Part shown: in pieces, positions 35,058 to 46,278 of the stretch
How positions within the stretch are numbered: position 1 is the first letter of the stretch
Layout of the letters: each line of letters begins with the position of its first letter
DNA from: Akebia trifoliata
Taxonomy: Eukaryota; Streptophyta; Magnoliopsida; Ranunculales; Lardizabalaceae
Direction of reading: 5' to 3'
Length of the DNA stretch: 64,000 nt
Assembly (NCBI GenBank): GCA_017979445.1
Contig: CM030715.1
Coordinates: 31,121,756 to 31,185,755 of the forward strand
Notes under the pieces: generated by a model
Told to the model about the DNA's origin: nothing
Seen by the model: only the letters and a program-made list of their open reading frames with translations
Database searches by the model: none
Program-made: the position numbers and the translations under genes

Positions 35058-36639
35058 GTAAGTCCTCGCTCGCTTTCTCTTTAAGATTTCTCGTCTCAAT
35101 TGATCTTGGTTTTAGGTGGTTTCAATTTGTTTTATTAAATCTAAGATTGATCGTTGTTGCATTTAGTTCTCATGCGATTCTATCCAAAGCTTTGGAATCC
35201 AATGGGTAGAAACTTGATTTGTAGTTAGGTTTTCATTTGGGATTTATGAGGAATCCCTTTTGTACCTTCTTATATCTGAAAATATTTATTTGCAGTATCG
35301 ATCTTTCCTCATTTAAACACTTTTTTATGCTCAAATGAATCTTTGAAGAAGTTTTTGATCCTTGTCAGGTTGAGTTTCCTACCAGATCGTCATCTAAGGT
35401 TCAAAGTCTCTTTTAATGTCTCGATCGAGATATCACAGTCTCGTGGATGATAGGAACAAGAAATTAGGGTTTTGTCCCATAATGAGTCGTTTTTCAGCTG
35501 ACTGAAACTTCAAACCATGCCTTCATCGATGGCAAGTTGTTTGATATTTCCACTTCAAGTTTACCGAAACGTTCATCGACCCAGGGAAAAAAAAAACCCC
35601 CCAAAATGTCACAATAATCATGAGCCATAAAAACTAAACTCATCTAGAAAAGAAATCTTCAAAGAGCCCCTTAAACACATTAAAGACTTTGTTATTTCTG
35701 TGATGTAAGATAAGAGAAAATTAACAGAAAAATGATGTGAAATAAAGAAATAAAATAAATTATAAATGCTGTAAAAAGACTATCTTAATATTGAAATGAG
35801 CGAGAGGTTTGTATTGGACACAATAGTCTTAATACAGATTTCTTCCTTGTGATGTGCCAACAGTCTTTGGACGTTTGTCTCCCAGGATACAACAATCCAC
35901 ATGTGTACAAGGCAACACTCCTACTGTGCACATACAAATGAACTTAAACTCTTAATGACACATGAAAAAATCTCTTGAAAACAGAAGGGCACTATGCTAG
36001 TAATAACTCGAAAATTGAATGAATGCAAAAGAGGGAACAAATGAGAATTTATAGAATTAGAAGTGTCTTTCTGAACAGTCATCAAGACTATTGCAAAATG
36101 TGCTTGGGTTGTGACTTTTCGAACAGACACACATGTCTGTTGAGTTGAGACATCATTTGTGCCTCTTAGAACAAACTCTATTTGAGTATCTTAGAACAGT
36201 TACGAGTTGTAACTCATTGAGTTCAACTTGATCCAACAAAATTTTAGCAAAAGTGGGCCTTTCACGCGCATCCACGTGAGGTTTAAATTCAAAGATTTGC
36301 ACCCCCTTGCTCGTGCATCACATGCGCACACACACACTAAGGTTTTTTGGACCAATAGGTCCAAATCCCTTTTAGAACCCATGGGCCCTCATGTGCGCGT
36401 GGGCTTGACCTGTATCTTTCTCACACTTACTACACTATGTGAGAGTTTCTATATAAGAGTTACACTATGTAGTTGTTTCTATTCGATGTGGGACTAAAAT
36501 TTACACAACTTACAAACAAACCACTTAACTCTTACTTTCACTTTTTTACTTTAACTTTAACTTTTGCTTTCACTTTCATTCAAACATTAGAATAAATCCC
36601 ACATTAAACCAACATACTTTACATCAATAAAATAAAAAT
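35058..36639. other. Non-coding stretch, probable leader intron; LTR-like fragment
   Basis: AT-rich and without gene signatures. At about 36420-36500 TCTATATAAG and CGATGTGGGACTAAA resemble the promoter part of plant LTRs, but no partner LTR was found. Confidence 0.35.
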
Positions 36640-38130
36640 TCAAGGATGTTGATGATGATCTCTTCAAGAGAATGCTCTCAACCCTCGGACCTCTATTCTA
36701 GATGTCCCACCCAATACACCGGAAATTTTTTTAAACCCACAAAATCCTTTTGGCACCAAAAATATTAGAGACTGCCAAATCCCAAACAACACAAACATAG
36801 ACTTTGGGAAACAACAACATATGTGAAAGTGGGGACAAGAAGTGGGACCAAACTTCTTGAGCCAGACCACAATGAATAAGTGATTGTCAAGTTCAACACT
36901 AACCTTATATAAGGGGCAACAATTTGCAGAAATAAACCCCCCACAATGAAATCATCCATAGTCGAAATTCTATTGAGCAGAGGAGCCAAATACAAAAAAA
37001 AAAAAGATTTTAGACCCCAAACTATGTTAGCAAGAAATGGGAAAAAAATGGAACATGAAGGTTCTTCTAAACTAAAATGTTGTTAGTGAGGCTAGAAATG
37101 GACTCAATCTCTCAATCATTGAAGGTTCTTCTAAAACCAAAGTCCCAATATAGCTTATTGCCGACCCTAACCATAAATTTATCCTTGAACATCTTCCTCT
37201 TTACAAAATAACATACAAATTAGAGGATTTCTCTCTTAGAGACGAAAAACCACACCAACGATATCCCCAAGAAAGAATCTATTCCCTCTTTGAACCCTAA
37301 AGAAAATTCTTGTACAAAATCCACGCAGAACTTTGATGATGCATTTCCAAACATAGACACTCAAAAGAAGATTTAGTGCGATCACTTTCTCACCAGATTT
37401 AGAGTAAATAACCCTCCTCCACAGACTGCCCTGCTTCAACTTGAATCTTTGCAGCCAATTGACCAACAAGGAGAAGTTCATGCACTTCAACCTACAAAAA
37501 CCTAAGCCCCATTTCTTTTTGGATGTGCAATGAGCTTCCACTTATCATGTTCATTATTCCAAAAGAATTCATGAAAGCACGTGTCAAACCACAATTTGAC
37601 ACTTCTAAGCATGTGGAATAAGGTAAGAAATAAACCGGGATGCTCGTAAGGGTGTTTTTGATTAAGGTCATCTTGCCCCTTTTAGAAAGATATCTTTATT
37701 GTTAGGATCCTAATCTTAGTCTTTTAATCATTGGTCCCAGATCCCTTGCTATGCTAAGCCGCCAAAAGTGGAAAACCAAGGTAGGAAGATGGAAAAGTGC
37801 CCATTTAACATCCCAAGGATGTAGCAAGGAGCTTGTTACTCTGAACAAACCCAGCATTGAACACCTTGCTCTTACGGAGACTAATTGTCAACTCAAACAG
37901 TCTCGAAACAACAAAGAATATTGTAAAGAGACTTGAGCTTATCAAAAGATGCATTGAGGAAACACAAGAATATCATTCACAAAGCTGTAGGTGAGAGACC
38001 ATGGGGCTATTCTAACCAGCAGCAAGACCTGACAAATCTCCATTACCTACAGCCTTCAACATCATTCTAACAAAGGTCTCAACAATGATGTTAAACAAGA
38101 AGGGACAGAGGATTCTTTTGCCTTAAAAAT
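36640..38130 (-). pseudogene. Decayed L1-type LINE (reverse transcriptase end and zf-RVT region)
   Basis: Read on the minus strand with many stops and shifts. Near 38105 it has CPFLFNIIVETFVRMMLKAV and NGDLSGLAAG, the end of the LINE reverse transcriptase palm. Near 37540 it has CTSKKKWGLGFCRLKCMNFS and LVNWLQRFKLKQGSLWRRVI, the conserved post-RT block. It continues to about 36660 with NRFFLGDIVG and zf-RVT-like remains. Upstream RT and endonuclease parts are absent. It lies antisense inside the inferred leader intron of the CHCH gene. Confidence 0.82.
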
Positions 38131-38659
38131 TGAATGAACATCTTCCTTTTTGCATCTCCTTCTGTCAATTTTAGTGCACTATTTATAATGCTCTCTTAGC
38201 TTTCAAATCTTATCTTTTTTAGTTCATTGTTTTGCCTTTAATAATTTAGGTATGGAAACTTTTTTCCCCTCTTTTGCTAAGTAAGAAAGAGGGTCTAGAA
38301 ATTAAGTATCTTATGGGAACTAACCTTGGAGCTTTTCTGTTGCCTTTTATTTCTTTGATTTTACTACATCTTATGTGTTTCAACATACTCTGGAAGGGAT
38401 CTATGGTCCGTTTTATTTCCTTCTTTTAGTCAACCTCCATGGGTGATAAGATTTCCAATTTTAATTAACAAGCAAAACTGCGACTTTGGAACAATTCAGT
38501 ACATTACTTTGCCGATAATCATCTATTGACGTCATCATATTTAATAGTGATATTGATAGCACCAATTGTGTCTTCATATTATAATTTTGGCTTACAAGAT
38601 TGCCTGCCTGGATGTTATGTCAGGTAGGAAGAAGTTTATCCTTGAGACACACCAGTAGT

Positions 38660-39208
38660 ATGGACGAGTCATTTACAGTTCAGGTTAGCTCCAACTTAGT
38701 TAAACGCCTTGTTGAAAATGGGGATAAATTGAAGAAGAAAACAAAGAAAACCAAGCCAAAGACTCCTAAGGGCACACAACACTCCCAGAGCAAGGTGCAT
38801 CAGAAGCAGGCCTCTGATGGTTTTGAGAGAAACAAGGGCATTTCCGGTGCTGGATGGCCACTCCAGCCCCCCTTATTCCTGCCTGTAACTCCTCCTCCAC
38901 CTCAGGTTGCTAATGCAGAACTCGATGGAATCATATCTGTTCTCCAAGAAAGTGAGAGGGTTCTGGAGAGATTGCAGAAACAAGAGGAAATCATGGCACA
39001 GGAAGTGACACAAAAGGCCAAAGAGCTCTATGAAAAGGAGTTCAAGCTTCCATACCTGAAGCCTATACCCTGTTTAGCCGAGAAAGATGCTTGCTTGGAG
39101 TGTTACAAAGAACATGTCAAGGATCCTCTGAAATGTGCCCGTGCAGTAAAAACTTTTGCGGACTGTGCTCGAAAGGTTAGGCAACAGGTCAGTTCACTCA
39201 ATAAGTAG
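38660..39208 (+). CDS. CHCH-domain (COX19-like family) protein
   Basis: 182-residue product from the ATG at 38660. An in-frame ATG at 38600 lies before or across a likely acceptor (TTATGTCAG at 38623), so the shorter start MDESFTVQVSSNLV is preferred. Layout: a basic Lys-rich stretch (23-50), a Pro-rich linker (67-82), a predicted coiled coil (86-125), then a cysteine module DACLECYKEH ... PLKCARAVKTFADCARK with Cys138, 145, 148, 159 and 169. The last pair is CX9C and the preceding spacing CX10C. CHCH proteins form disulfide-linked helical hairpins, often in the mitochondrial intermembrane space and in respiratory-complex assembly. This one resembles the plant 'Cox19 family' single-copy gene, whose exact role I do not know. 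The coding part appears to be in one exon. Confidence 0.8.
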   Translation: MDESFTVQVSSNLVKRLVENGDKLKKKTKKTKPKTPKGTQHSQSKVHQKQASDGFERNKGISGAGWPLQPPLFLPVTPPPPQVANAELDGIISVLQESERVLERLQKQEEIMAQEVTQKAKELYEKEFKLPYLKPIPCLAEKDACLECYKEHVKDPLKCARAVKTFADCARKVRQQVSSLNK

Positions 39209-42200
39209 ACCTTCAGAGTTATAACCAGGCGTTTTTTTTTTCTTTTTTTGACCTCAAATCCAATTGTTGGCTTCAGTGATACTTGAGATTTTTGTTATGT
39301 GAAATAAGAAAAATGTTCCGCCTCCTGACAAATGATGTTTTGACTCTTCTTTTCTCATTCATGGCTTCTATGATACTCGAGATTATTTTCATTTGAAAAT
39401 GGCTTCAAAACTCTCACTTCGGATGCCCAAAATTAACTTTCTAAAGATGTATTTATTTAATTTTTGATAAGTTTTTAACTGTGAAGGTGGGGACCATAAT
39501 GAATAACCCTCACGAATTAACTAATTTGTTCAATCACAAATTTGATGAGAATGTGAAGTGCACAATTAGACAATTTGGTGTTAGTTCATCACTTTATATA
39601 TGTATTTTACTGATTAATTATATACAGCCTGTAACTTTGTTGTTCACTTTTTATGTTTTTGTTTTTGATAATTATATTTTCTGTTCATTTATAGGCAGTG
39701 AAGCTATAACAAGATAATCCAGAGGAACATGAGTCTACTTACAGTCATGGGGTTTCTTAGAGTGGATTTTCATGGAATATTTTTAATCGTCAGTTACCGT
39801 CCTCAAGGACCACCCTGCACTTTCACATTTTGCAGTTGTGAAATCTATGAGACTAGTGGCAGAAGAAGTATCTTCCTCCTCCTGATCCCACTCAGTGGCG
39901 TTTCGTTTCATTTTACTCTCTTCAAAATCAATTAGTGTTTCTCCAATTTGATATTGTCTTTCTTCTGAAGTAGATAATCGGATTCTATGGAGTTTTGACC
40001 GACTCACGACCTGATTTGGTGGGCTATATGTAGAAAGAAGGAATATGGTTTCAAAACACGAGACAAACCATTTAACACGTTTTATAATGGTTGATTTACA
40101 CATATTTAAATTAAAATAATTATATTCTTTTAATAAGATAACATAGATTAAAATATGTTTAAGTTGTGAAATTATTTTTATTTATATAATAAATATCAAA
40201 ATTTAAAATTTTCAACAATTTTAAGGGAAAATTATTAAAGGAGATTCACATATTTTAATATTTACAAAAAATAATTTATTTTTTTAAACACTACCAAAAA
40301 TGAATTAAGTCGCCAGCTAAACAGTGTAGCGTTTTAGTAATTAACTGGACTGTTCGGCATTTTAAATGTAATTATAAAAGCAACCCCACACCATAGCTTA
40401 ACTGTTTTGTCTTATATGGGTTAAAATTTTTGAAATGAGCTGATTTTTGGTGAGGTTGATCTCTATGATGAGAAGATCATCTTCATTAAAAATCAGTCCA
40501 TTTCAAAACACTTCTAATCCATTTAAAATTGATTTACCAAAAAAAAAAAAAGATGATTTACAATTCTTAAACTTGTTTTGATGAGGTTAGAAGTTTCGTA
40601 ATAGGTTGATTTTTTGTGAGGATGATTTTCTCATTATAGAGATCATCCTCATCAAAAATCATGCCATTCCAAAATGTTTAAATCATAGAAGACAAAAAAA
40701 TTTGGCTATGATGTGGATTGGCCTTATTAATTTGTGGGAAGCTTTTATAGTTATTCATTAAAATAAATTAATAAATCGTTGGAGTGTTTTAATTATTCCA
40801 AGAGCATTTTTGACAAAGCAATGGATTTTAACACATTAAAACATTAGATAGTCCATCGAGTTATTAAAACCCTGGACAGTCCAACGACTTAATTTGTTTT
40901 TAGTAGTTTTTGAAAAAAAGAATATTGTTTTGTAAATATTTAACCCCTTTTTAATACCCTTATTTTAATGAAAATCTATAAAATTCAGATTGACTCGGTT
41001 GAGTTTTATTAACTCGATCGAAATTTTCAAAATATCATCCGAGACATCTTGTTTGTTTAGTGAGATGGTATGAATGTTGAGACATTGTGTATATCTGTAT
41101 CGCTGTTGAATGATACCGAGATGACTAAGTCCAACAAGATTTAAAACCTTTCTACCGAGATGAGCACTTATTATAAGTGACAATCATTAGCCTTTAAAGA
41201 TTTATTTTTTATTTTTTATTTTTTATATTCATTCAATTTTATTTTTTCCGAAAGTGAGACCCCATTACCTTCCATTCAATGGGAAACAACTAGAAACCTT
41301 ATGTATGAACTTGGATTTTTTTTCAATCTGGCCAATTATTTTGAATGGTAGATTTCCCACTAGGTGGGATGACTAGTGGTGGGTCCAAACTCGCACAAGC
41401 GCATCAGTGAGTGGCTGATGTGCCTGCCAAGTAAAATTGACTCAGATCATCAAAGCAACAAAAGCCAATCAAATCGTCAATACTCAATAGTAATTTCGGT
41501 GATTGTCATATAAGGAGCCTTAAATCAACCACATCAACAGAGAAAAAAAATACTTTAATTTGATCATCCTCATATTTGAAAATTGAAATTCCAATTTCCT
41601 CTTCTTCCAAACCTTGTTCCAAAGATTTAGTGTGGTCAGATGAATCATATTTTCCTAATCTCCTTTTATTTCCAGACTCATGACTTCAACTTTTATTAAT
41701 GAATGCGTGTTCATATTCATTTTCATTATCTCAATTTATGTATATTTAGATTTTTTTTTTCTTATTTTAAAATTTTCAATTTAAATATTTTTTTAATTAG
41801 AATTATAATTTTACGTATTTTTTATATTGAAAGATTCAAACTCAAAAGATAAATTTATTTAATACAACACAATAGTGGAATCCACTCTCTTTATATCTCA
41901 TAAAACTATAATTTAAAATTAAAATATTATTTTATGTAGTATAAAAATTAAAATAAAAGAGTTGGATATATATAATCTCATTTTATTATTTTTCTTATTC
42001 TCCTCCCTTTAATTTTATATTATCTTTTCTCTCCTCCCCTCTCTCTTCACTTTTTAATCACATTGTAGTGTGCCTAGGGTTACGCATTTTCGTTGGAATT
42101 GAGATGATCGAAGTATTGTTGAAGTCTAGAAGTAGTTGTTGTCCTTACGCGGCAAACGCTCCTTTCTTTCATTTCGCGTGGACGTGTCCAGTGACCAGTG

Positions 42201-43371
42201 TCCAGCGCAAGTTGGCACTGTACACTCACACGCATCGCACGTGAAACGAAAGACGATTTCCACGCCAACTACTCGGTAGATAACCTCGCGAGTACCACTA
42301 ATTTATCGCCGTGGTTTTTGATTTCCTCGTTCCCCTCTCATCGCCTCCATCCCCGATTCGGACCACTCTCTTGCTCGTCTCTCTCTCTCCACTGTCCGCA
42401 CCTACTCTCAATCCTACAAAGAAGAAACGAGAGATCACCACAATCAAACCAGATCTCTCTTGAACCAGGTAGATTTCTCAGTCTCTCATCCAAATCTCAA
42501 CTTTCAAATTTTTTTCTAGGGTTTAGCCAAAAACACTAATGAGCTCACATCGAAGCTTTTCAAGTTCACTAATGAAAGCTTTCAACTTGTTTCTCTGCTA
42601 CTATTTGTTACAGATTTGTACAATCTTTCCGATTTACTGAGAATTAGTTTCTCAAAAGTGTTTTTTTTTTTCACTCAATTGTGATTGAGGAATGTGGATT
42701 TATGAGTTTCGAATTGTTTGAAGAATTTGGAGGGAAGATTCATGGAAAAAATTGCAACTTTTCATATTTGAAGATATATAAATGTGACTTATGTACACTT
42801 TAATGCTTGTTGTGCTTTAAGTAGTAGAGACAATTTTAAAAAGGAAAAAAAAATTAAAGCTTGTGACATTTGAATTTTACTTCGATATATATAGAGTGAG
42901 TCGTTGGTCATGTTTAGAATGGATGGAAGATATGAATCACAGTTTAATTAGCCTCTTTTGTTTGCATGAGTGGAATTAGAAAGAAGAAATTGAGCTCATT
43001 GAAGAGGTGTTTGGAAATTTTCTTGGATACGTACTTGACTTTACCGATTGACATTAGTTTGCATCTTTGAATTCTCTTAGAAAGGTTTTATAAAAAGACA
43101 ATTTAATTCCTTTTATCCTGGCCGATATAGGAATGTCTTGTATGTAACATTTCTTTTTATTCGAAGTTTTTCTTATCTTCTTTAGGGTTTTTATTTTTTT
43201 GTGGATATCTGTGTTTTGGGTTTTAATTCAAAGTTTATATTATTTAAGGTCTTGATTGTCAAGGGTAACATGTATTGAAGTGTTCAGTGTCTTTCTGTTA
43301 TAGAGGATTGTAGATATTGGGTTGGTAGCAAAACTGTGAATTGTGTGAAATTTGCTATTTATTGCAGGACA
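39209..43371. other. Intergenic DNA and 5' leader of the DUF659 gene
   Basis: Holds the CHCH 3' UTR, a double-hairpin element (40373-40755), a fragment of the CATGGTTTT family (about 40985-41140), AT-rich DNA to about 42050, and then a TC-rich leader. A plausible leader exon ends TTGAACCAG at 42468 with GTAGATTT as donor; the acceptor is ATTGCAG at 43367. The minus-strand frame at 40103-39783 has protein-like composition but no recognised family. Confidence 0.45.
40373..40755. mobile_element. Double-hairpin element, copy B
   Basis: Outer ends ATTATAAAAGCAACCCCACA and (inverted) ATAAAAGCTTCCCACAAATT, then TTTTGTCTTATATGGG-type text. Two internal hairpins built on GCTGATTTTTGGTGAGG / CTTCATTAAAAATCAG and TTGATTTTTTGTGAGGATGA / TCATCCTCATCAAAAATCA. 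Most like copy A at 10438. Confidence 0.75.
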
Positions 43372-46278
43372 ATGGTCAGAGGAAAAGATGCATGTTGGGA
43401 GCATTGTGTTTTGGTTGATGCAACAAGACAGAAAGTTAGGTGTAATTATTGTCAGCGAGAATTTAGTGGTGGTGTTTACCGGATGAAATTTCATTTGGCA
43501 CAAATCAAGAATAAAGACATAGTTCCTTGTACTAAGGTCCCGAATCAAGTAAGGGACTTGATACAAAGCATATTAAGTGCTCCCAAGAAACAGAAGACTC
43601 CTAAGAAACCAAAGGTAGATCGAGCAGCCAATGGTCCACAAAACAGCTCTTCGGGCAGTGATGGTTTTCAACCCAATCCAGGTTCCAGTGGGCAACATGG
43701 CAGCACGTGCCCCTCTTTGTTATTTCCACGTCCTTCAACAAGTGCACAGCCGACAGTTGATGATGCTCAAAAGCAAAAGTATGACGATGCTGATAAAAAG
43801 ATTGCTTTATTTTTCTTCCATAACTCTATTCCTTTTAGTTCTTCTAAGTCCATCTATTATCAGGCAATGGTGGATGCTGTAGCAGAGTGTGGTGTAGGCT
43901 ATAAAGCCCCAAGTTATGAAAATATGAGATCTGCTCTCTTGGAAAAGGTGAAAGGAGAAATCAACGATAATTACAAGAAATTTAAAGATGATTGGAATGA
44001 AACGGGTTGTACGATCTTGTCGGATTGTTGGTCAGATGGTAGGACCAAATCACTTGTCGTATTTTCTGTTACTAGTCCGAAAGGGACATTGTTTCTTAGA
44101 TCGGTGGATGTATCATCTCATGCTGATGATGCTCATTACTTGTTCGAGTTGCTTGAGTCGGTTGTTTTGGAGGTTGGTTTGGAAAATGTTGTTCAAGTAA
44201 TTACAGACAGTGCGGCTAGTTATGTTTATGCCGGAAGTCTCCTCATGTCCAAATATACTTCATTGTTTTGGTCTCCATGTGCTTCATACTGCATCGATAA
44301 GATGTTGGAGGATATTAGTAAGCAAGAATGGGTGAGCGAAGTCATGGAGAATGCAAGGGCCATCACACATTACATATATAACCATGCGTGGGTTCTTAAT
44401 ATGATGAGGAAATTTACTGGTGGAAGAGAATTAATTCGACCAAAAATCACTAGATTCGTGACGAATTTCTTGTCATTGAGGTCAATTGTGATTCAGGAGG
44501 ACAATTTGAAGCATATGTTCTCCCATTCAGAATGGCTGTCATCTGTTTATAGTAGACGATCTGATGCCCAAGCCATTAAGGCATTGTTGCACTTAGACAA
44601 GTTTTGGAAATTGGCACATGAAGCTGTGAGTGTGTCGGAGCCTCTTGTTAAAGTCTTGAGGACTGTAGATGGGGACATGCCTACCATGGGCTATATCTAT
44701 GAAGGCATCGAAAGGGCAAAAATTCAAATCAAGTCATATTACAAAGGAATTGAAGCGAAATATATGCCAATGTGGGATATAATTGACCGAAGATGGAATA
44801 TGCAGCTACACTCGCCATTGCACGCAGCTGCAGCTTTCCTTAATCCTTCTATTTTCTATAATCCCCATTTTAAGATTGATTTGAAGATGAGGAATGGGTT
44901 TCAGGAAGCCATGATGAAGATGATCACCGAAGATAAAGATAAGATTGAACTCACTAAGGAACATCCCATGTATATAAATGCACAAGGTGCTCTTGGTAGT
45001 GAGTTTGCAATCTTGGGAAGGACATTGAACGCCCCAGGTATATTTCACACGATCCATTGATTTCTCAAGTTTTATTAGTCTTTATAGCATCTGACTTTTC
45101 AAAATTTTGGAGGAACCCTCCTCATAACGTGTTTAATTCACGCCTTTACTTTTTTGTTAATATTTGGAATACCTCCTTAAAAACAACACATGTAATCTTA
45201 AGGAGAGGGTTCTGCCGAAATCTTGAAGCGGGATGGGTGCTTCAAAGTTTTTTCCTTCTTTATTGGGTTACAACTTGTATATCTTATGAGAGGAATACTC
45301 ACTTCAATGTGGAGGGATGGGAAGTAACCATTCTCTCTGCCATTCACATGACACGTACAACGGGTTTGTCCCCATAAATCAATGATTCCATCTATGATGT
45401 CTACGTCACGTAATCTCTGATTGTCTTGTCCTATCTACAACTATAGTAGCATTATATTCAATAGGTGGATTGATGGCTTCTTCCCATTATCCATTGCTGA
45501 CTTAATTTTTTTAGAGAGCCACTATTGGAACCCCCACTTTTACTTATTACACCCCAATTAAAAATAAAGAAAATAAGTGAATGATTGACAATACGTAAAA
45601 GTTGGGGTGCCAATAGAAACTCTCTTTCTTCTCTTTCCTTTTTCTAGATTTCTATTTTTTGGGTTTAGGATTTTATACGAGCCTAATCATACGTGTAAAC
45701 AACTACTGAAATTGTTTGAACGAGTGTTCTAATGTTTTGTAATGGTTTGAAGAGTGTGTTGTAATCTTTAATTAGGGGGTGATAAATAATTTAAGAAATT
45801 AGGGTGTAATAAGTAAAAGTTGGTGTGCCAATATTAGCTCTCTTCTTTTACTTAAGCCGTATTTCTTATATTCTCTGTATCTTACCTAACTTGTTGTCGT
45901 GCATACTTAGGTGACTGGTGGGCAGGGTATGGTTATGAAGTCCCTACATTGCAGAGAGCTGCAATAAGGATACTGAGCCAACCTTGTAGTTCTCACTGGT
46001 GCAGATGGAATTGGAGCACCTTTGAGAACATACATACTAAGAAGCGCAATAGAATGGAGCAAGAAAAATTTAATGATTTGGTTTTCGTGCATTGCAATCT
46101 CCGATTACAAGCTTTCAGTCAAAATAGGGATGGGAAATGTAAGCCGGTTATTTTTGATGAAATCGATGTTAGTTCCGAATGGCCTACGGAGTCAGAATCC
46201 TCGTCCCTTCTTTTGGATGATTCATGGTTAGACAATCTACCATTTGAATGCAGAGGTAGTCCTTCAGCTTATGATTAA
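43372..46278 (+). CDS. Domesticated hAT transposase-like protein (BED + DUF659 + hAT dimerisation)
   Basis: Two coding exons, 43372-45037 and 45911-46278, joined in frame (GT-AG, split Gly codon), give 677 residues. Start: ATG four bases after the acceptor ATTGCAG; an upstream in-frame ATG at 43336 is intronic. Seen: N-terminal BED-like finger C24-x2-C27 ... H41 ... C53, a Lys/Ser-rich linker, a DUF659/RNase H-like core with ILSDCWSDGRTKS (Asp218) and VVQVITDSAASY (Asp279), and a C-terminal dimerisation block GDWWAGYGYEVPTLQ ... NWSTFENIHTKKRNRMEQ. Oddities: the usual CAAHC is CASYC (His to Tyr306), and the usual CERNWS is CRWNWS, removing the expected catalytic Glu. No terminal inverted repeats bracket the gene, it is spliced, and the frame is intact, so it is probably a host gene (nuclear DNA-binding). 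Its function is unknown. Confidence 0.85.
45063..45252. repeat. Dispersed repeat (AGGAACCCTC / TTTGAAGCGGG family), copy 1
   Basis: TTTTGGAGGAACCCTCCTCA, GGAATACCTCCTTAAAAACA and CTTGAAGCGGG...GCTTCAAAGTTTTTTCC recur at 58905-59175 in the LPA2 intron. It lies just after the donor of the DUF659 gene intron. It has a partly palindromic layout, so a small MITE is likely. Confidence 0.6.
45513..45841. mobile_element. Small TIR element in the DUF659 gene intron
   Basis: The left end AGAGAGCCACTATTGGAACC continues into ACTTTTACTTATTACACCCC. The inverted right end reads GAGAGCTAATATTGGCACAC and then ACTTTTACTTATTACACCCT. An internal copy of AAAAGTTGGGGTGCCAATAG lies at about 45597. Similar end words occur near 11290, 49910, 50390 and 52240-52345. 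Confidence 0.7.

Noticed and set aside
38600..38659. ATG at 38600 as start of the CHCH protein
   Set aside because: It precedes or straddles likely acceptor sites; the conserved-looking N-terminus begins at MDESFTVQVS (38660).
43336..43371. ATG at 43336 as start of the DUF659 protein
   Set aside because: It lies before a strong acceptor (ATTGCAG at 43361-43367), and the residues it would add match nothing in the family.
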